Part shown: in pieces, positions 50,061 through 58,461 of the stretch
Layout: each line of letters starts with the position of its first letter
Position numbering within the stretch: the first letter of the stretch is position 1
Origin: Paenibacillus sp. FSL R5-0766
GTDB lineage: Bacteria; Bacillota; Bacilli; Paenibacillales; Paenibacillaceae
DNA: 64,000 nt
Direction: 5' to 3'
NCBI RefSeq assembly: GCF_037971845.1
Contig: NZ_CP150227.1
Span: 2,170,001 to 2,234,000, forward strand
The notes under the pieces: model-generated
The model's input: only the letters and a program-made list of their open reading frames with translations
Database searches by the model: none
Told to the model about the DNA's origin: nothing
Made by a program: the position numbers and the translations under genes

Positions 50061-51473
50061 ATGTATCCCCCAAGATCAGATCGAAGTGTAGAGAGAAAAA
50101 AAAGAAAGCGCACCCGCGATAGAATCATCTGGACAGTTAATCTTGTATTGATCATGGCAATTGGTCTGATAGGCATTTTTTATGTTATTAATACACGTCA
50201 GCAACAGGCAGACCAGCCAGTGAAACAAGAAATCGTCGATCAGGATCAGCCTTCCATTGGAGACGATGCCAAAGGCGGCGATCAAGTAACTTCTCCAGAC
50301 TCGGAATCTGATGAGACTTCGGAAGAAGAACCCGAAGCTACGGATGAAGAGACAACAGCGGATGCAGATAAGACATCTGGAGTAGCGACACCTGACACTT
50401 CAAGCAATACCAATAGTGAGAAAGCAGAATCCGGAACGAAAAAACCTACGGCAGATTCGACACCGTCTGGCACAAAGGGAAATGCAGGTGTGGATCAGCA
50501 ATCAGGGACGTCGAAACCTTCCAATTCAGCGAAAGATGTCACGATTAACTTTGTTGGTGATATTCAATTTTCGGGCAAAGTTGCTGAACTGCTGGATAAG
50601 AACGGTTATGATTATCCCTTTGCCAAACTCGGCAGATTATTCAAGGATGATGATCTTACCATCGGTAACCTGGAGACACCAATAACTCATGGTGGTACCA
50701 GTGCAGCTGATAAAACCTATGTCTACAAATCATCGCCCAAAGCATTGGCGGCAATGGCTTCAGCCGGTTTTGATGCTGTCAATTTGGCCAATAATCATAT
50801 TCTGGATCAGGGCGTAGAGGGATTGGTGGATACGTTAACTTATCTTAAGGAATATGGCATAGCTCACACCGGGGCAGGTATGAGCAGGGATGAGGCCTAT
50901 GCACCAGCATATCTGGAACGCAAAGGCATGAAGATTGCATTGCTTGGGTTCTCCCGAGTTGTACCGGAAACGAGTTGGAAGGCTGAAGGCAATCGGGCTG
51001 GCGTGGCTGAAGCCTATGATTCCACAGGAGCAGTCAAAGCGATCCAGGAGGCCCGTAAGAAGGCTGATCTGGTGATCGTGGTTGCACATTGGGGAGAAGA
51101 ACGTGTAAGTACTCCAAATAGTGACCAGACCCGATTGGCTCATGAGTTTGTAGATGCTGGCGCTGATCTGGTCATAGGTGGTCATCCTCATGTGTTGCAA
51201 GGGTTGGAGTACTATAAGGGGAAGTGGATTGCATACAGTACGGGAAATTTCATTTTCTCCAGATCAACAACCGAAGAGACGTGGAAAACGGCGGTATTTC
51301 AGGCTCGCTGTAGTCAAGATGCAGCTTGCAGCATGAAAGTTATCCCTTATGAGGCCGGGTTAGGTCAGGCCATTCCAATGATTGATGAGGCGAACAAACT
51401 GCTGTTGGAACAGATGGCAAAGCTCTCCCCGGGTATTCGATATGATGGTAATGGGGTCGCTTCACCTAATTAA
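50061..51473 (+). CDS. CapA-family membrane-anchored phosphoesterase-like protein
   Basis: This 470-residue protein has a basic N-terminus, one transmembrane helix ('WTVNLVLIMAIGLIGIFYVI', about 25-44), a long Glu/Asp/Thr/Ser-rich linker (about 60-165) and a CapA domain facing outward. 'TINFVGDIQFSGKVAELLDK' is the metal-binding start of the metallophosphatase-like fold, with 'DAVNLANNHILDQG', 'VVVAHWGEER' and 'GGHPHVLQGLEYY' supplying later ligands. Relatives act in poly-gamma-glutamate or capsule export, but capBC are absent here. ATG 50061 follows AGAGGAG; an extended -10 TG-A-TATAAT sits at 50019-50027. Confidence 0.88.
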   Translation: MYPPRSDRSVERKKRKRTRDRIIWTVNLVLIMAIGLIGIFYVINTRQQQADQPVKQEIVDQDQPSIGDDAKGGDQVTSPDSESDETSEEEPEATDEETTADADKTSGVATPDTSSNTNSEKAESGTKKPTADSTPSGTKGNAGVDQQSGTSKPSNSAKDVTINFVGDIQFSGKVAELLDKNGYDYPFAKLGRLFKDDDLTIGNLETPITHGGTSAADKTYVYKSSPKALAAMASAGFDAVNLANNHILDQGVEGLVDTLTYLKEYGIAHTGAGMSRDEAYAPAYLERKGMKIALLGFSRVVPETSWKAEGNRAGVAEAYDSTGAVKAIQEARKKADLVIVVAHWGEERVSTPNSDQTRLAHEFVDAGADLVIGGHPHVLQGLEYYKGKWIAYSTGNFIFSRSTTEETWKTAVFQARCSQDAACSMKVIPYEAGLGQAIPMIDEANKLLLEQMAKLSPGIRYDGNGVASPN

Positions 51474-51496
51474 AAACCTTTTGAGGAGGGAATCGA

Positions 51497-52249
51497 ATGA
51501 ACAACCTTTGTGTAGCGCACCGTGGATTTTCTTCTATTGCACCAGAGAATACGATGGCTGCATTCCTGATGGCCATGGAGCGGCCTGAAGTTCAGTGGAT
51601 GGAGCTGGATGTGCAGTTGTCGCGTGATGGTGTGCCCGTGGTTATTCATGATTTTACAGTGGATCGCACGACAAATGGCAAGGGCCTGGTTCGGGAAACC
51701 GATTGGGCTGATCTGCAACGTCTGGATGCTGGAGCATGGAAAAACAAGTCTTACAAAGGCGAACGGATTCCGGAGCTAAGTGAATTGTTAGATCGCTCGT
51801 GCGGCAGAGTGCGTTTGAACATTGAACTGAAAACGCAGGGAGACATGTACCCGGGCCTGCCTGCGGCTGTTATACATGAAGTGAGAAAAAGACATATGCA
51901 AAATGATGTTGTGATCACCTCATTTGAACCAGCCGCTCTGATCGAAGTGAAGAAACTTGCACCGGAGATCCAGACGGGGCTAATTATCGATGCACGACCA
52001 GGTGATCTGTTAACCGCGTTGCGGCAGATGAATTGTACATTCCTATCGATTGGATACACCAATGTAGACAAATCCTTAATGAACGAGATGCGGAGTGCAG
52101 GCATTCGGGTGATGGCTTGGACAGTGGATGACAAGACCATTATGAAGAAACTGGCGGCAGTTGATCCAGAACTCATGTTATGTACGAACCGTCCTGACGT
52201 ATGGGAGTTAGCATTTCAGGAGACGAGCAGCCGATTTTTCAGACCCTAA
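51497..52249 (+). CDS. Glycerophosphodiester phosphodiesterase
   Basis: This cytosolic enzyme of 250 residues hydrolyses glycerophosphodiesters to glycerol 3-phosphate and an alcohol. The family site is complete: 'VAHRGFSSIAPENTMAAF' (His-Arg and Glu-Asn), 'MELDVQLSRDGVPVVIHDFT' (Glu, Asp and the second His) and 'RLNIELKTQ' with further metal ligands. It resembles UgpQ and B. subtilis YqiK. ATG 51497 follows TTGAGGAGGG. No signal peptide is seen. It lies 24 bases after capA, possibly in the same transcript. Confidence 0.93.
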   Translation: MNNLCVAHRGFSSIAPENTMAAFLMAMERPEVQWMELDVQLSRDGVPVVIHDFTVDRTTNGKGLVRETDWADLQRLDAGAWKNKSYKGERIPELSELLDRSCGRVRLNIELKTQGDMYPGLPAAVIHEVRKRHMQNDVVITSFEPAALIEVKKLAPEIQTGLIIDARPGDLLTALRQMNCTFLSIGYTNVDKSLMNEMRSAGIRVMAWTVDDKTIMKKLAAVDPELMLCTNRPDVWELAFQETSSRFFRP

Positions 52250-52295
52250 CTTTCCTATATGCACTAATGAATCCGATAAAGGTGGTAATATACCC

Positions 52296-52928
52296 ATGTT
52301 GACTAACATTCGCAATGTATACTGTGTAGGACGCAACTATAAACTTCATGCGGAAGAATTGGGTAACGCGGTTCCGGATGAGCCAATGATCTTTATGAAA
52401 CCTTCCCATGCAGTCGTGCCCCTGAATGGTGAAACGCTTGAATTGCCTGCTACCAAGGGTGAAGTTCACTATGAAGCTGAGTTGGTCGTGCAAATCGGCC
52501 GGAGTTATGAGCCAGGTATGGCGGTAGATGAACTGGTGGATGCGTATGCGTTTGGTATTGATTTTACGTTACGTGACGTACAGACCGTGATTAAGAAAAA
52601 AGGCCACCCGTGGACAGCGGCCAAAGGGTTCAGAAATTCCGCTCCGGTTACTACATTTAAGGCATTTCCGGGTGCGGCAGCATTACTGGAGAAAGACTTT
52701 ACATTGACCAAAAATGGTGAGGAAGTCCAGCGTGGTAACATTTGTAACATGATCTTCAGTTTACAGGATATTGTGGATTATGTAGGTCACCATTACGGCC
52801 TGGGGCCGGGCGATGTCATTTTTACAGGAACACCGGAAGGTGTTGGACCAACACAAGCAGGAGATGTGCTCGAACTGGCATGGGACGGCGAATCCTTGGG
52901 TGCCTGCACGATTGGGGCAGCACAGTAA
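52296..52928 (+). CDS. Fumarylacetoacetate hydrolase family protein
   Basis: This is a 210-residue metal-dependent hydrolase or isomerase. 'NVYCVGRNYKLHAEELGN' is the family N-terminal mark; the metal site is Glu in 'EVHYEAELVVQIG' and Asp in 'GIDFTLRDVQT'. 'IFTGTPEGVGPTQAGDVLEL' ends the fold. Members act as acylpyruvases, oxaloacetate decarboxylases or 2-hydroxyhepta-diene isomerases; the precise activity cannot be assigned. It begins after AAGGTGG. Confidence 0.9.
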   Translation: MLTNIRNVYCVGRNYKLHAEELGNAVPDEPMIFMKPSHAVVPLNGETLELPATKGEVHYEAELVVQIGRSYEPGMAVDELVDAYAFGIDFTLRDVQTVIKKKGHPWTAAKGFRNSAPVTTFKAFPGAAALLEKDFTLTKNGEEVQRGNICNMIFSLQDIVDYVGHHYGLGPGDVIFTGTPEGVGPTQAGDVLELAWDGESLGACTIGAAQ

Positions 52929-52969
52929 GGATTACACATCATACCTGCTTGAGATGAATAGGGTACAAG

Positions 52970-52995
52970 AAAGGGGCGTGAATACGCTCCTTTTT
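52970..52995 (+). terminator. Terminator after the FAH-family gene
   Basis: AAAGGGGCG pairs with CGCTCCTTT (one G-U), with loop TGAATA and a T run. Confidence 0.85.
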
Positions 52996-53050
52996 GCTGT
53001 GTTATCGTGGATATAGGTTTATACCTTCATTGTACGGATACGCTACTAAT

Positions 53051-53458
53051 TTACGCCAAGCTGTATGCTGTATTTGCACTCTGTGTGACCAACTCTTCCA
53101 GTTCAGCTTGTTGTGCAGCATGTTGCTCCGAACTGATACTTCCACTTGCGAGCCGTTCATCCAACTGCTCCCTGAGCTGCCTTACTTGTATAGCAATGAC
53201 CTCATCCAAATTCCCGTTGTTTTCTTCCGTAATCGTCCTCAGTGATTTGCCGTTGTACAGTTCCTGGTACAGATCCACTTCTGAAGCCTGATTCAGAGCG
53301 CTGAGCAGCTCGTCGCTGCTTCCCTCACGAGTGTCCAAGTCAACGATGGACCATTTAGCAGTAGGTATGGGAGAGATGGCGGATTGGCCCCATGCTGTTC
53401 CGGCAAAGGACATGGTGACAATCATTGTGCCTATAATAATGACTCTTTTCATATTCAT
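53051..53458 (-). CDS. Secreted hypothetical protein
   Basis: I do not recognise this 135-residue protein. With ATG 53458, seven bases after TGAGGAT, it opens with a signal peptide ('MNMKRVIIIGTMIVTMSFAG' then TAWGQSA, with cleavage near the AWG-Q). The mature part is polar, with a helical C-terminal half: 'SLRTITEENNGNLDEVIAI' and then a Gln/Glu/Leu-rich stretch. This recalls DUF2680-like secreted proteins, in which a short repeat places helices near the surface. It is a single minus-strand gene. Confidence 0.6.
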   Translation of the reverse strand: MNMKRVIIIGTMIVTMSFAGTAWGQSAISPIPTAKWSIVDLDTREGSSDELLSALNQASEVDLYQELYNGKSLRTITEENNGNLDEVIAIQVRQLREQLDERLASGSISSEQHAAQQAELEELVTQSANTAYSLA

Positions 53459-53690
53459 ATGGATAATCCTCATTTCTGTAGTTGAGTACGAACTGAATCG
53501 TAGCTTGTCGTTGATGTAGTTGTAGATGTTTCGATCTGAGAATAGTGTAAACGGGAAACCTGAAGTGAAACTTAAAACAGGATAAGTAATTTCAACCTAT
53601 CAGCGATATGAATGGCAGGGAAGTTCGTCTGTAAAAAAGAAATTTAGTATTTCCGAGCATTTTGAAGAATCATATTTTAACGTTTGATCG

Positions 53691-53738
53691 AAAACCTGTT
53701 TTGGCACTTCTACATGAGGCCAAAACAGGTTTTTTGTG
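53691..53738 (+). terminator. Orphan terminator upstream of the DUF92 gene
   Basis: AAAACCTGTTTTGGC (53691-53705) pairs perfectly with GCCAAAACAGGTTTT (53719-53733), followed by T. No plus-strand gene ends nearby: the previous one has its own terminator at 52970-52995. On the plus strand it would stop transcription in the leader of the following gene, 109 bases before its start. Confidence 0.85.
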
Positions 53739-53846
53739 TGCTGGCGTTAGGAGTTTCGGCATTGGGATCAAACCGTGGTATAATTGAATTTCAAAAATAC
53801 AATAAACGTCATGCGGGCTGTACATACGCTGCATGCAGGAGACATT

Positions 53847-54656
53847 ATGGATTGGATTATTGGCGCCGTATGCGCTTCTATGGTGGCAGGTGCTGCCTAT
53901 GCGAAAAAGTCGCTAACCCTGTCTGGCTGTCTGGCAGCCATCATGATGGGAACGATATATTACGGAGCGGGTAACCTGTTCTGGTTTGGCACGTTATTGT
54001 TGTTTTTCATTACTTCAACGTTGCTCTCCAGGTTTCGTAAAGATCGGAAGCAGGAGCTGGAGAAATCCTATGCCAAGTCAGGAAATCGGGATGCCGGACA
54101 AGTGATGGCTAATGGTGGAATGGGCATGTTCCTATGTCTGGGATACTGGATATTTCCACATCCGGCATGGGTGTATGCTTTCATTGGTGTAATGGCTACC
54201 GTTACATCAGATACATGGGCAACCGAGATTGGGAGTCTCAGTCGCAAGCCGCCGCGCTCTGTTCTCACGTGGAAGGTACTTACGCCAGGTGCTTCAGGAG
54301 GTGTCTCACTTCTTGGCACCGTGGCTGCAGCCGCAGGCGGGGCTCTAATTGGTGCGGGAGCATTCTTGTTTTCCTGGATCGCCGGGATAGAGGGGCTTGG
54401 TCTGTTTAGCTGGACTTTTGTCGGCCTTGCAGGCGGGTTGGCAGGGGCTTTTGCCGATTCCTATCTGGGCGCAACGGTGCAGATGATGTATCGTTGTACT
54501 GTGTGTGGCCGTGAAGTTGAGGTACATGAACATTGCGGGCATCCAACGGTTCGGGCTCGTGGCTGGGCATGGATGAGTAATGACCTGGTGAACGTGCTTA
54601 GCTCGGTGATCGGCGGATGTGTAGCGATTGGTTTAGGTAACATTTTGGCGTTGTAG
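53847..54656 (+). CDS. DUF92 integral membrane protein
   Basis: This 269-residue protein belongs to the DUF92 family, which includes a phytyl phosphate kinase and the B. subtilis YtoI-like proteins. About six hydrophobic segments are visible; hallmark motifs are 'NGGMGMFLCLGYWIFPH', 'VTSDTWATEIGSLSRKPPR' and 'GGLAGAFADSYLGATVQMMY'. A cysteine cluster in 'RCTVCGREVEVHEHCGH' could bind zinc. The function in bacteria is unknown. ATG 53847 follows CAGGAGA; 63 bases of upstream frame lack a site. A TetR gene begins 12 bases after its stop. Confidence 0.88.
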   Translation: MDWIIGAVCASMVAGAAYAKKSLTLSGCLAAIMMGTIYYGAGNLFWFGTLLLFFITSTLLSRFRKDRKQELEKSYAKSGNRDAGQVMANGGMGMFLCLGYWIFPHPAWVYAFIGVMATVTSDTWATEIGSLSRKPPRSVLTWKVLTPGASGGVSLLGTVAAAAGGALIGAGAFLFSWIAGIEGLGLFSWTFVGLAGGLAGAFADSYLGATVQMMYRCTVCGREVEVHEHCGHPTVRARGWAWMSNDLVNVLSSVIGGCVAIGLGNILAL

Positions 54657-54668
54657 GGGGGAGTACAT

Positions 54669-55247
54669 TTGAGCACTGTACAGGGAGACAAATCGGAGGC
54701 TATTTTGGATGCGGCCTATGGAATTTTTGGCTCGAAAGGTTTTTATGAGACCAAAATGTCTGATATTGCAGACGAAGCCGGCATCGCAAAAGGCACCATT
54801 TATTTATATTTCAAAAGCAAGGAACAATTATTTATCGCAGTATCCAAGCGGGACTGTAACAGCTTTATCAGCCGTCTTGAATATGCTTTGAACTCGCATG
54901 AGAACACAGGTGATAAACTTGGAGCAATAGCCAAGACCCACCTTACGTATTATTATGAGCGTCGCAATCATACTAAACTCTTCTTTATGGCACCCAATAA
55001 TGATCCGGATCTGATGAAATTCATGAAGGCATTCATGAATCAATACATGAGTATGGTGTGTGAGGTACTGGAGAGTGCAAGTGTACCTGAGCCTGTATTG
55101 CTCGCTGAAGCCTATATCGGAATTCTGGACCGGCTGAAGATGGATATCATGTTGAATCCGGAGTTCAATGAGGAACATCTGAACAAACGAATTGCTTTTG
55201 CAGCAGCGTTGTTTCTGGATGGATGCCGTTCTTTTTTACAAGTGTAA
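54669..55247 (+). CDS. TetR-family transcriptional regulator
   Basis: This is a 192-residue repressor. The HTH is clear: 'ILDAAYGIFGSKGFYETKMS' then 'DIADEAGIAKGTIYLYFKSK'. The C-terminal ligand domain is helical, with no known signature. The TTG start (54669) follows GGGGGGAG, five bases away. It sits between a membrane protein of the DUF92 type and an ABC-F gene, 61 bases before the latter, so either could be a target. Confidence 0.9.
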   Translation: MSTVQGDKSEAILDAAYGIFGSKGFYETKMSDIADEAGIAKGTIYLYFKSKEQLFIAVSKRDCNSFISRLEYALNSHENTGDKLGAIAKTHLTYYYERRNHTKLFFMAPNNDPDLMKFMKAFMNQYMSMVCEVLESASVPEPVLLAEAYIGILDRLKMDIMLNPEFNEEHLNKRIAFAAALFLDGCRSFLQV

Positions 55248-55308
55248 AGTGAGTGCACGGATGTACGTGATAATTGAATTTTAATTTACAGAGAAGTGGG
55301 TACGAGCA

Positions 55309-57240
55309 ATGAACATAATGACGGTAGAGCAAATTGCAAAAAGTTATGGCGAAAAAATATTGTTCAAGGATGCTTCATTTGGTATGGCTGATCAGGATAA
55401 GATTGGTGTCGTTGGGGTAAATGGCACCGGGAAATCCACGTTTTTGCGTGTGATATCTGGTATGGAACCTGCAGACGCGGGACAGATCTCGATCGGTAAT
55501 GACGTACGTATTCAGTTCCTGGCGCAAAATCCGGACTTCAATCCGGATAAAACGGTACTGCAACAAGTATTCGAAGGTGACAGCATGGAAATGAAAACCG
55601 TGCGTGAATATACGGAAACGATGGAATTATTGGAACTGAATTCGTCCGATCCAGCGTTGCAAGAGCGGTTATTACGTTTGAATCAGCAAATGGAGCAGCT
55701 TCAGCTCTGGCAGATGGAGAGTGAAGCGAAGAGCATTTTGTCCAAACTGGGTATTCGTCAATTCGATGCACTGATGGGCACATTGTCTGGTGGACAACGC
55801 AAAAGGGTAGCACTCGCTGCTGCGCTGATTCACCCTTGTGAACTGCTCATTCTGGATGAGCCGACGAACCATATTGATAATGATTCGGTCGTTTGGTTGG
55901 AGCAGTACTTGCAGAAGCGCCGCGGCGCACTGCTTATGATTACGCATGATCGGTATTTCCTGGATCGTGTGGCGAATGTCATGCTGGAATTGGATCATGG
56001 ACGTTTGTTCCGATACGAAGCGAACTATACACGTTTTCTGGAACTGAAGGCGGAGCGCGAAGAACGAGAAGCTTCTTCCGAACAGAAGCGTAAGAACTTG
56101 CTTCGGACGGAGCTTGCATGGATTCGTCGTGGTGCCAAGGCACGGACGACGAAACAAAAAGCGAGAATTGATCGCTTCGAACAACTCAAAGACCAACAAG
56201 GAGTCCAGCGCTCGGGTTCATTGGAAGTATCGGTTGGCTCCACTCGTTTGGGTAAAAAGATTCTGGAGATCGAGCATCTTTCCAAATCCGTGGGTGGCCG
56301 CACGCTGATCGAAGATCTGAGTTATATTGCCGTACCTGGAGATCGGGTAGGGATTGTCGGACCGAACGGTAGTGGTAAGTCCACGTTGCTTCAGATGATA
56401 TCTGGCAAGCTGGAACCTGATGCAGGTGTGGTTGACGTTGGTCCTACGGTCAATCTGGGTTATTTCACACAGGAACATCAGGAGATGGACGAATCTCTTC
56501 GTGTGATTGAGTACATCAAGGAAGTGGCCGAGAATGTGAAAACAGCGGATGGCTCTCTGATTACAGCATCCCAGATGCTGGAGCGGTTCCTGTTTACTCC
56601 GGCATCCCAGTGGACGCCAATCTCCCGTCTTTCTGGTGGAGAGAAGCGTCGTCTGTATCTGCTGCGTGTGCTGATGGCTGCTCCGAATGTATTGCTGCTG
56701 GATGAGCCGACGAATGATCTGGACATCCAGACACTCGCTGTACTTGAAGACTATCTGGATGATTTTCCGGGTGTTGTTTTTGTGGTATCCCATGATCGCT
56801 ATTTCCTTGATCGTACTGTGGATAAAGTGCTGTCTTTTGAGGGCAACGGTGCTGTACGTGTACACGTCGGCGACTACAGTGAATATGCGGAATGGATGAT
56901 GAAAAATGCACCCGGAGCTAATCAAGAGAGTGACACAGGAGCGGCGAAGGTGAAGCAGTCATCGGAGAAACCGACGCCTGCTGTGTCAGCGGCCAAACCG
57001 AAGTTGAAATTCAGCTTCAAGGAGCAACGTGAATACGACCAGATTGATGAAAATATTGAGAAGGCTGAAGCCAATCTTGTCCGGATTAACAAAGAGATGG
57101 AAGAGTCATTTAGTGATTCTGCCCGTCTGCAGGAGTTGATGGCGGAGCAGGTTGAGGCTGAACGTCATCTGGATGAATTGATGGAACGCTGGACCGTTCT
57201 GAATGAACTTGCAGAACAGATTGAACAGAGCAAGTCTTGA
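55309..57240 (+). CDS. ABC-F ribosome-associated ATPase (Uup/YfmR-like)
   Basis: This is a soluble protein of 643 residues with two ABC domains and no membrane segments. Walker A motifs are 'GVNGTGKST' and 'GPNGSGKST'; signatures are 'LSGGQRKR' and 'LSGGEKRR'; Walker B motifs are 'LLILDEPTNHID' and 'LLLDEPTNDLD'. The inter-domain linker (about 240-310) is basic, as expected for binding to the ribosomal E site. A C-terminal coiled coil ('DENIEKAEANLVRINKEMEE' onward) marks the Uup/YfmR subgroup. It is more likely a translation factor helping stalled ribosomes than an antibiotic-protection protein. The start follows GAGAAGTGGGTACGAGCA. Confidence 0.93.
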   Translation: MNIMTVEQIAKSYGEKILFKDASFGMADQDKIGVVGVNGTGKSTFLRVISGMEPADAGQISIGNDVRIQFLAQNPDFNPDKTVLQQVFEGDSMEMKTVREYTETMELLELNSSDPALQERLLRLNQQMEQLQLWQMESEAKSILSKLGIRQFDALMGTLSGGQRKRVALAAALIHPCELLILDEPTNHIDNDSVVWLEQYLQKRRGALLMITHDRYFLDRVANVMLELDHGRLFRYEANYTRFLELKAEREEREASSEQKRKNLLRTELAWIRRGAKARTTKQKARIDRFEQLKDQQGVQRSGSLEVSVGSTRLGKKILEIEHLSKSVGGRTLIEDLSYIAVPGDRVGIVGPNGSGKSTLLQMISGKLEPDAGVVDVGPTVNLGYFTQEHQEMDESLRVIEYIKEVAENVKTADGSLITASQMLERFLFTPASQWTPISRLSGGEKRRLYLLRVLMAAPNVLLLDEPTNDLDIQTLAVLEDYLDDFPGVVFVVSHDRYFLDRTVDKVLSFEGNGAVRVHVGDYSEYAEWMMKNAPGANQESDTGAAKVKQSSEKPTPAVSAAKPKLKFSFKEQREYDQIDENIEKAEANLVRINKEMEESFSDSARLQELMAEQVEAERHLDELMERWTVLNELAEQIEQSKS

Positions 57241-57253
57241 TTTATAACTAAAC

Positions 57254-57310
57254 ATCGCCCTTTCTTCTATAGTGACTTTAGGTCGCATTGGAGAAAAGGG
57301 CGATTTTTTT
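57254..57310 (+). terminator. Terminator after the ABC-F gene
   Basis: ATCGCCCTTTCTTC pairs with GAGAAAAGGGCGAT with one mismatch near the loop, followed by seven T. Confidence 0.92.
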
Positions 57311-57403
57311 GTCTGTGAATTTGCGTATTAAAGTGAAACGTTCTGTATGTTCATTACGTTTTATAAGTAAAGAATTCCATAGAAGGGAGAGAACACCACA
57401 CTT

Positions 57404-58342
57404 ATGTATAAGGAAATTAATCAACAGTTGGCAGTGCTCAAGGAAAAGGGGAGAATTTACGAGAAATGGACCAAACGTCTGGAGAAGCTTCAAACGGAGG
57501 AAACTGAATGGGAAGCAAAGGTAAAACGTCGTCTGGAGCATCTTCAGAAGGAGCAGAAGGACGTTGATCGACTGAACAGTATGACATTGTCAGCATTTTT
57601 CTATCAACTGATTGGCAAGAAGACAGAACGTCTGGAGAAGGAAGAGCTGGAACTCATGGAGAGCAAGGCTGCATACGACACCGCTTGTCGCATGTTACAA
57701 GACGTACAGGAGCAACGAATTCATGTGGAGCAGGAGTTGGAGGGTCAACGGCAGTATCAGTACTGGCAAGGCGATTACAACGCGCTGTGGGGGAAGAAGG
57801 AAGGTCGACTGCTGGACCAGGATACGGAATTGCAACAGATGGCTGAGAATCGAGAACATCTGGCGAGCGAGCTACAGGAACTGGATGAAGCTTTCCGGGA
57901 GGGGGAGTATCTGGTTGATGCTCTTGAACGTGCGGAGAAGGCCTTGGCTTCGGCAGGTAATTGGGGTGTATATGACATGATGGGCGGTGGGGTCATCTCC
58001 ACACATATCAAGCGAGGACGAATGGATGACGCTCAGGTCGCCATCATGGATGCAGGTAAGCGTCTACGACGTTTCCAGAAGGAATTGGAGGATGTAGAGA
58101 TGGCTGTACACGCGGATCTGCATCTGGGAGGTCTGCTTTCATTCGCAGACTATTTCTTCGATAACCTCTTCGTAGATTGGATGGTTCAGGACAAAATTCG
58201 CAAAGCCGAACGTCAGGTGAAGGATGGACTGAGCGCGGTTCAGAAAACCATGCATGTGTTAAGAAATGAAATGCGTGACCATAAGGCAGAGTTAGAGATA
58301 TTGGATCGTAAATATCATGCATATGTGGAACAGGCAGATTAA
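57404..58342 (+). CDS. Coiled-coil hypothetical protein
   Basis: This 312-residue soluble protein is dominated by helices and coiled coil across about 1-60 and 75-175 ('EKLQTEETEWEAKVKRRLEH', 'EKEELELMESKAAYDTA'). A more compact segment (about 185-250) includes the well-structured 'NWGVYDMMGGGVISTHIKRG' and 'LLSFADYFFDNLFVDWMVQD', then another coil. No known domain is recognised. The glycine-rich 'DMMGGG' centre is probably conserved in Firmicute relatives. The start follows GGGAGAGAACACCACACTT. Confidence 0.75.
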   Translation: MYKEINQQLAVLKEKGRIYEKWTKRLEKLQTEETEWEAKVKRRLEHLQKEQKDVDRLNSMTLSAFFYQLIGKKTERLEKEELELMESKAAYDTACRMLQDVQEQRIHVEQELEGQRQYQYWQGDYNALWGKKEGRLLDQDTELQQMAENREHLASELQELDEAFREGEYLVDALERAEKALASAGNWGVYDMMGGGVISTHIKRGRMDDAQVAIMDAGKRLRRFQKELEDVEMAVHADLHLGGLLSFADYFFDNLFVDWMVQDKIRKAERQVKDGLSAVQKTMHVLRNEMRDHKAELEILDRKYHAYVEQAD

Positions 58343-58356
58343 AAGATATGACAACA

Positions 58357-58403
58357 AAGGCCCCTTCCAAGCACACCGAATAGCTGTGCTTGGAAGGGGC
58401 CTT
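58357..58403. terminator. Bidirectional terminator
   Basis: A perfect 19-bp stem joins 58357-58375 to 58385-58403 with a 9-base loop, between converging genes. T runs are short, but the stem is exceptionally stable. Confidence 0.85.
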
Positions 58404-58461
58404 CTGCTTAGACGAACATGTGGATGTCACCATGATGATTTCGTAGAAAAATGATTCTGTT

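Noticed and set aside
50061..51473. Poly-gamma-glutamate capsule operon
   Set aside because: Only a CapA-like protein is present. There are no capB, capC or capE genes nearby.
53007..53291. 94-residue plus-strand open frame
   Set aside because: It is antisense to the secreted protein gene at 53051-53458, starts without a ribosome site and has atypical composition.
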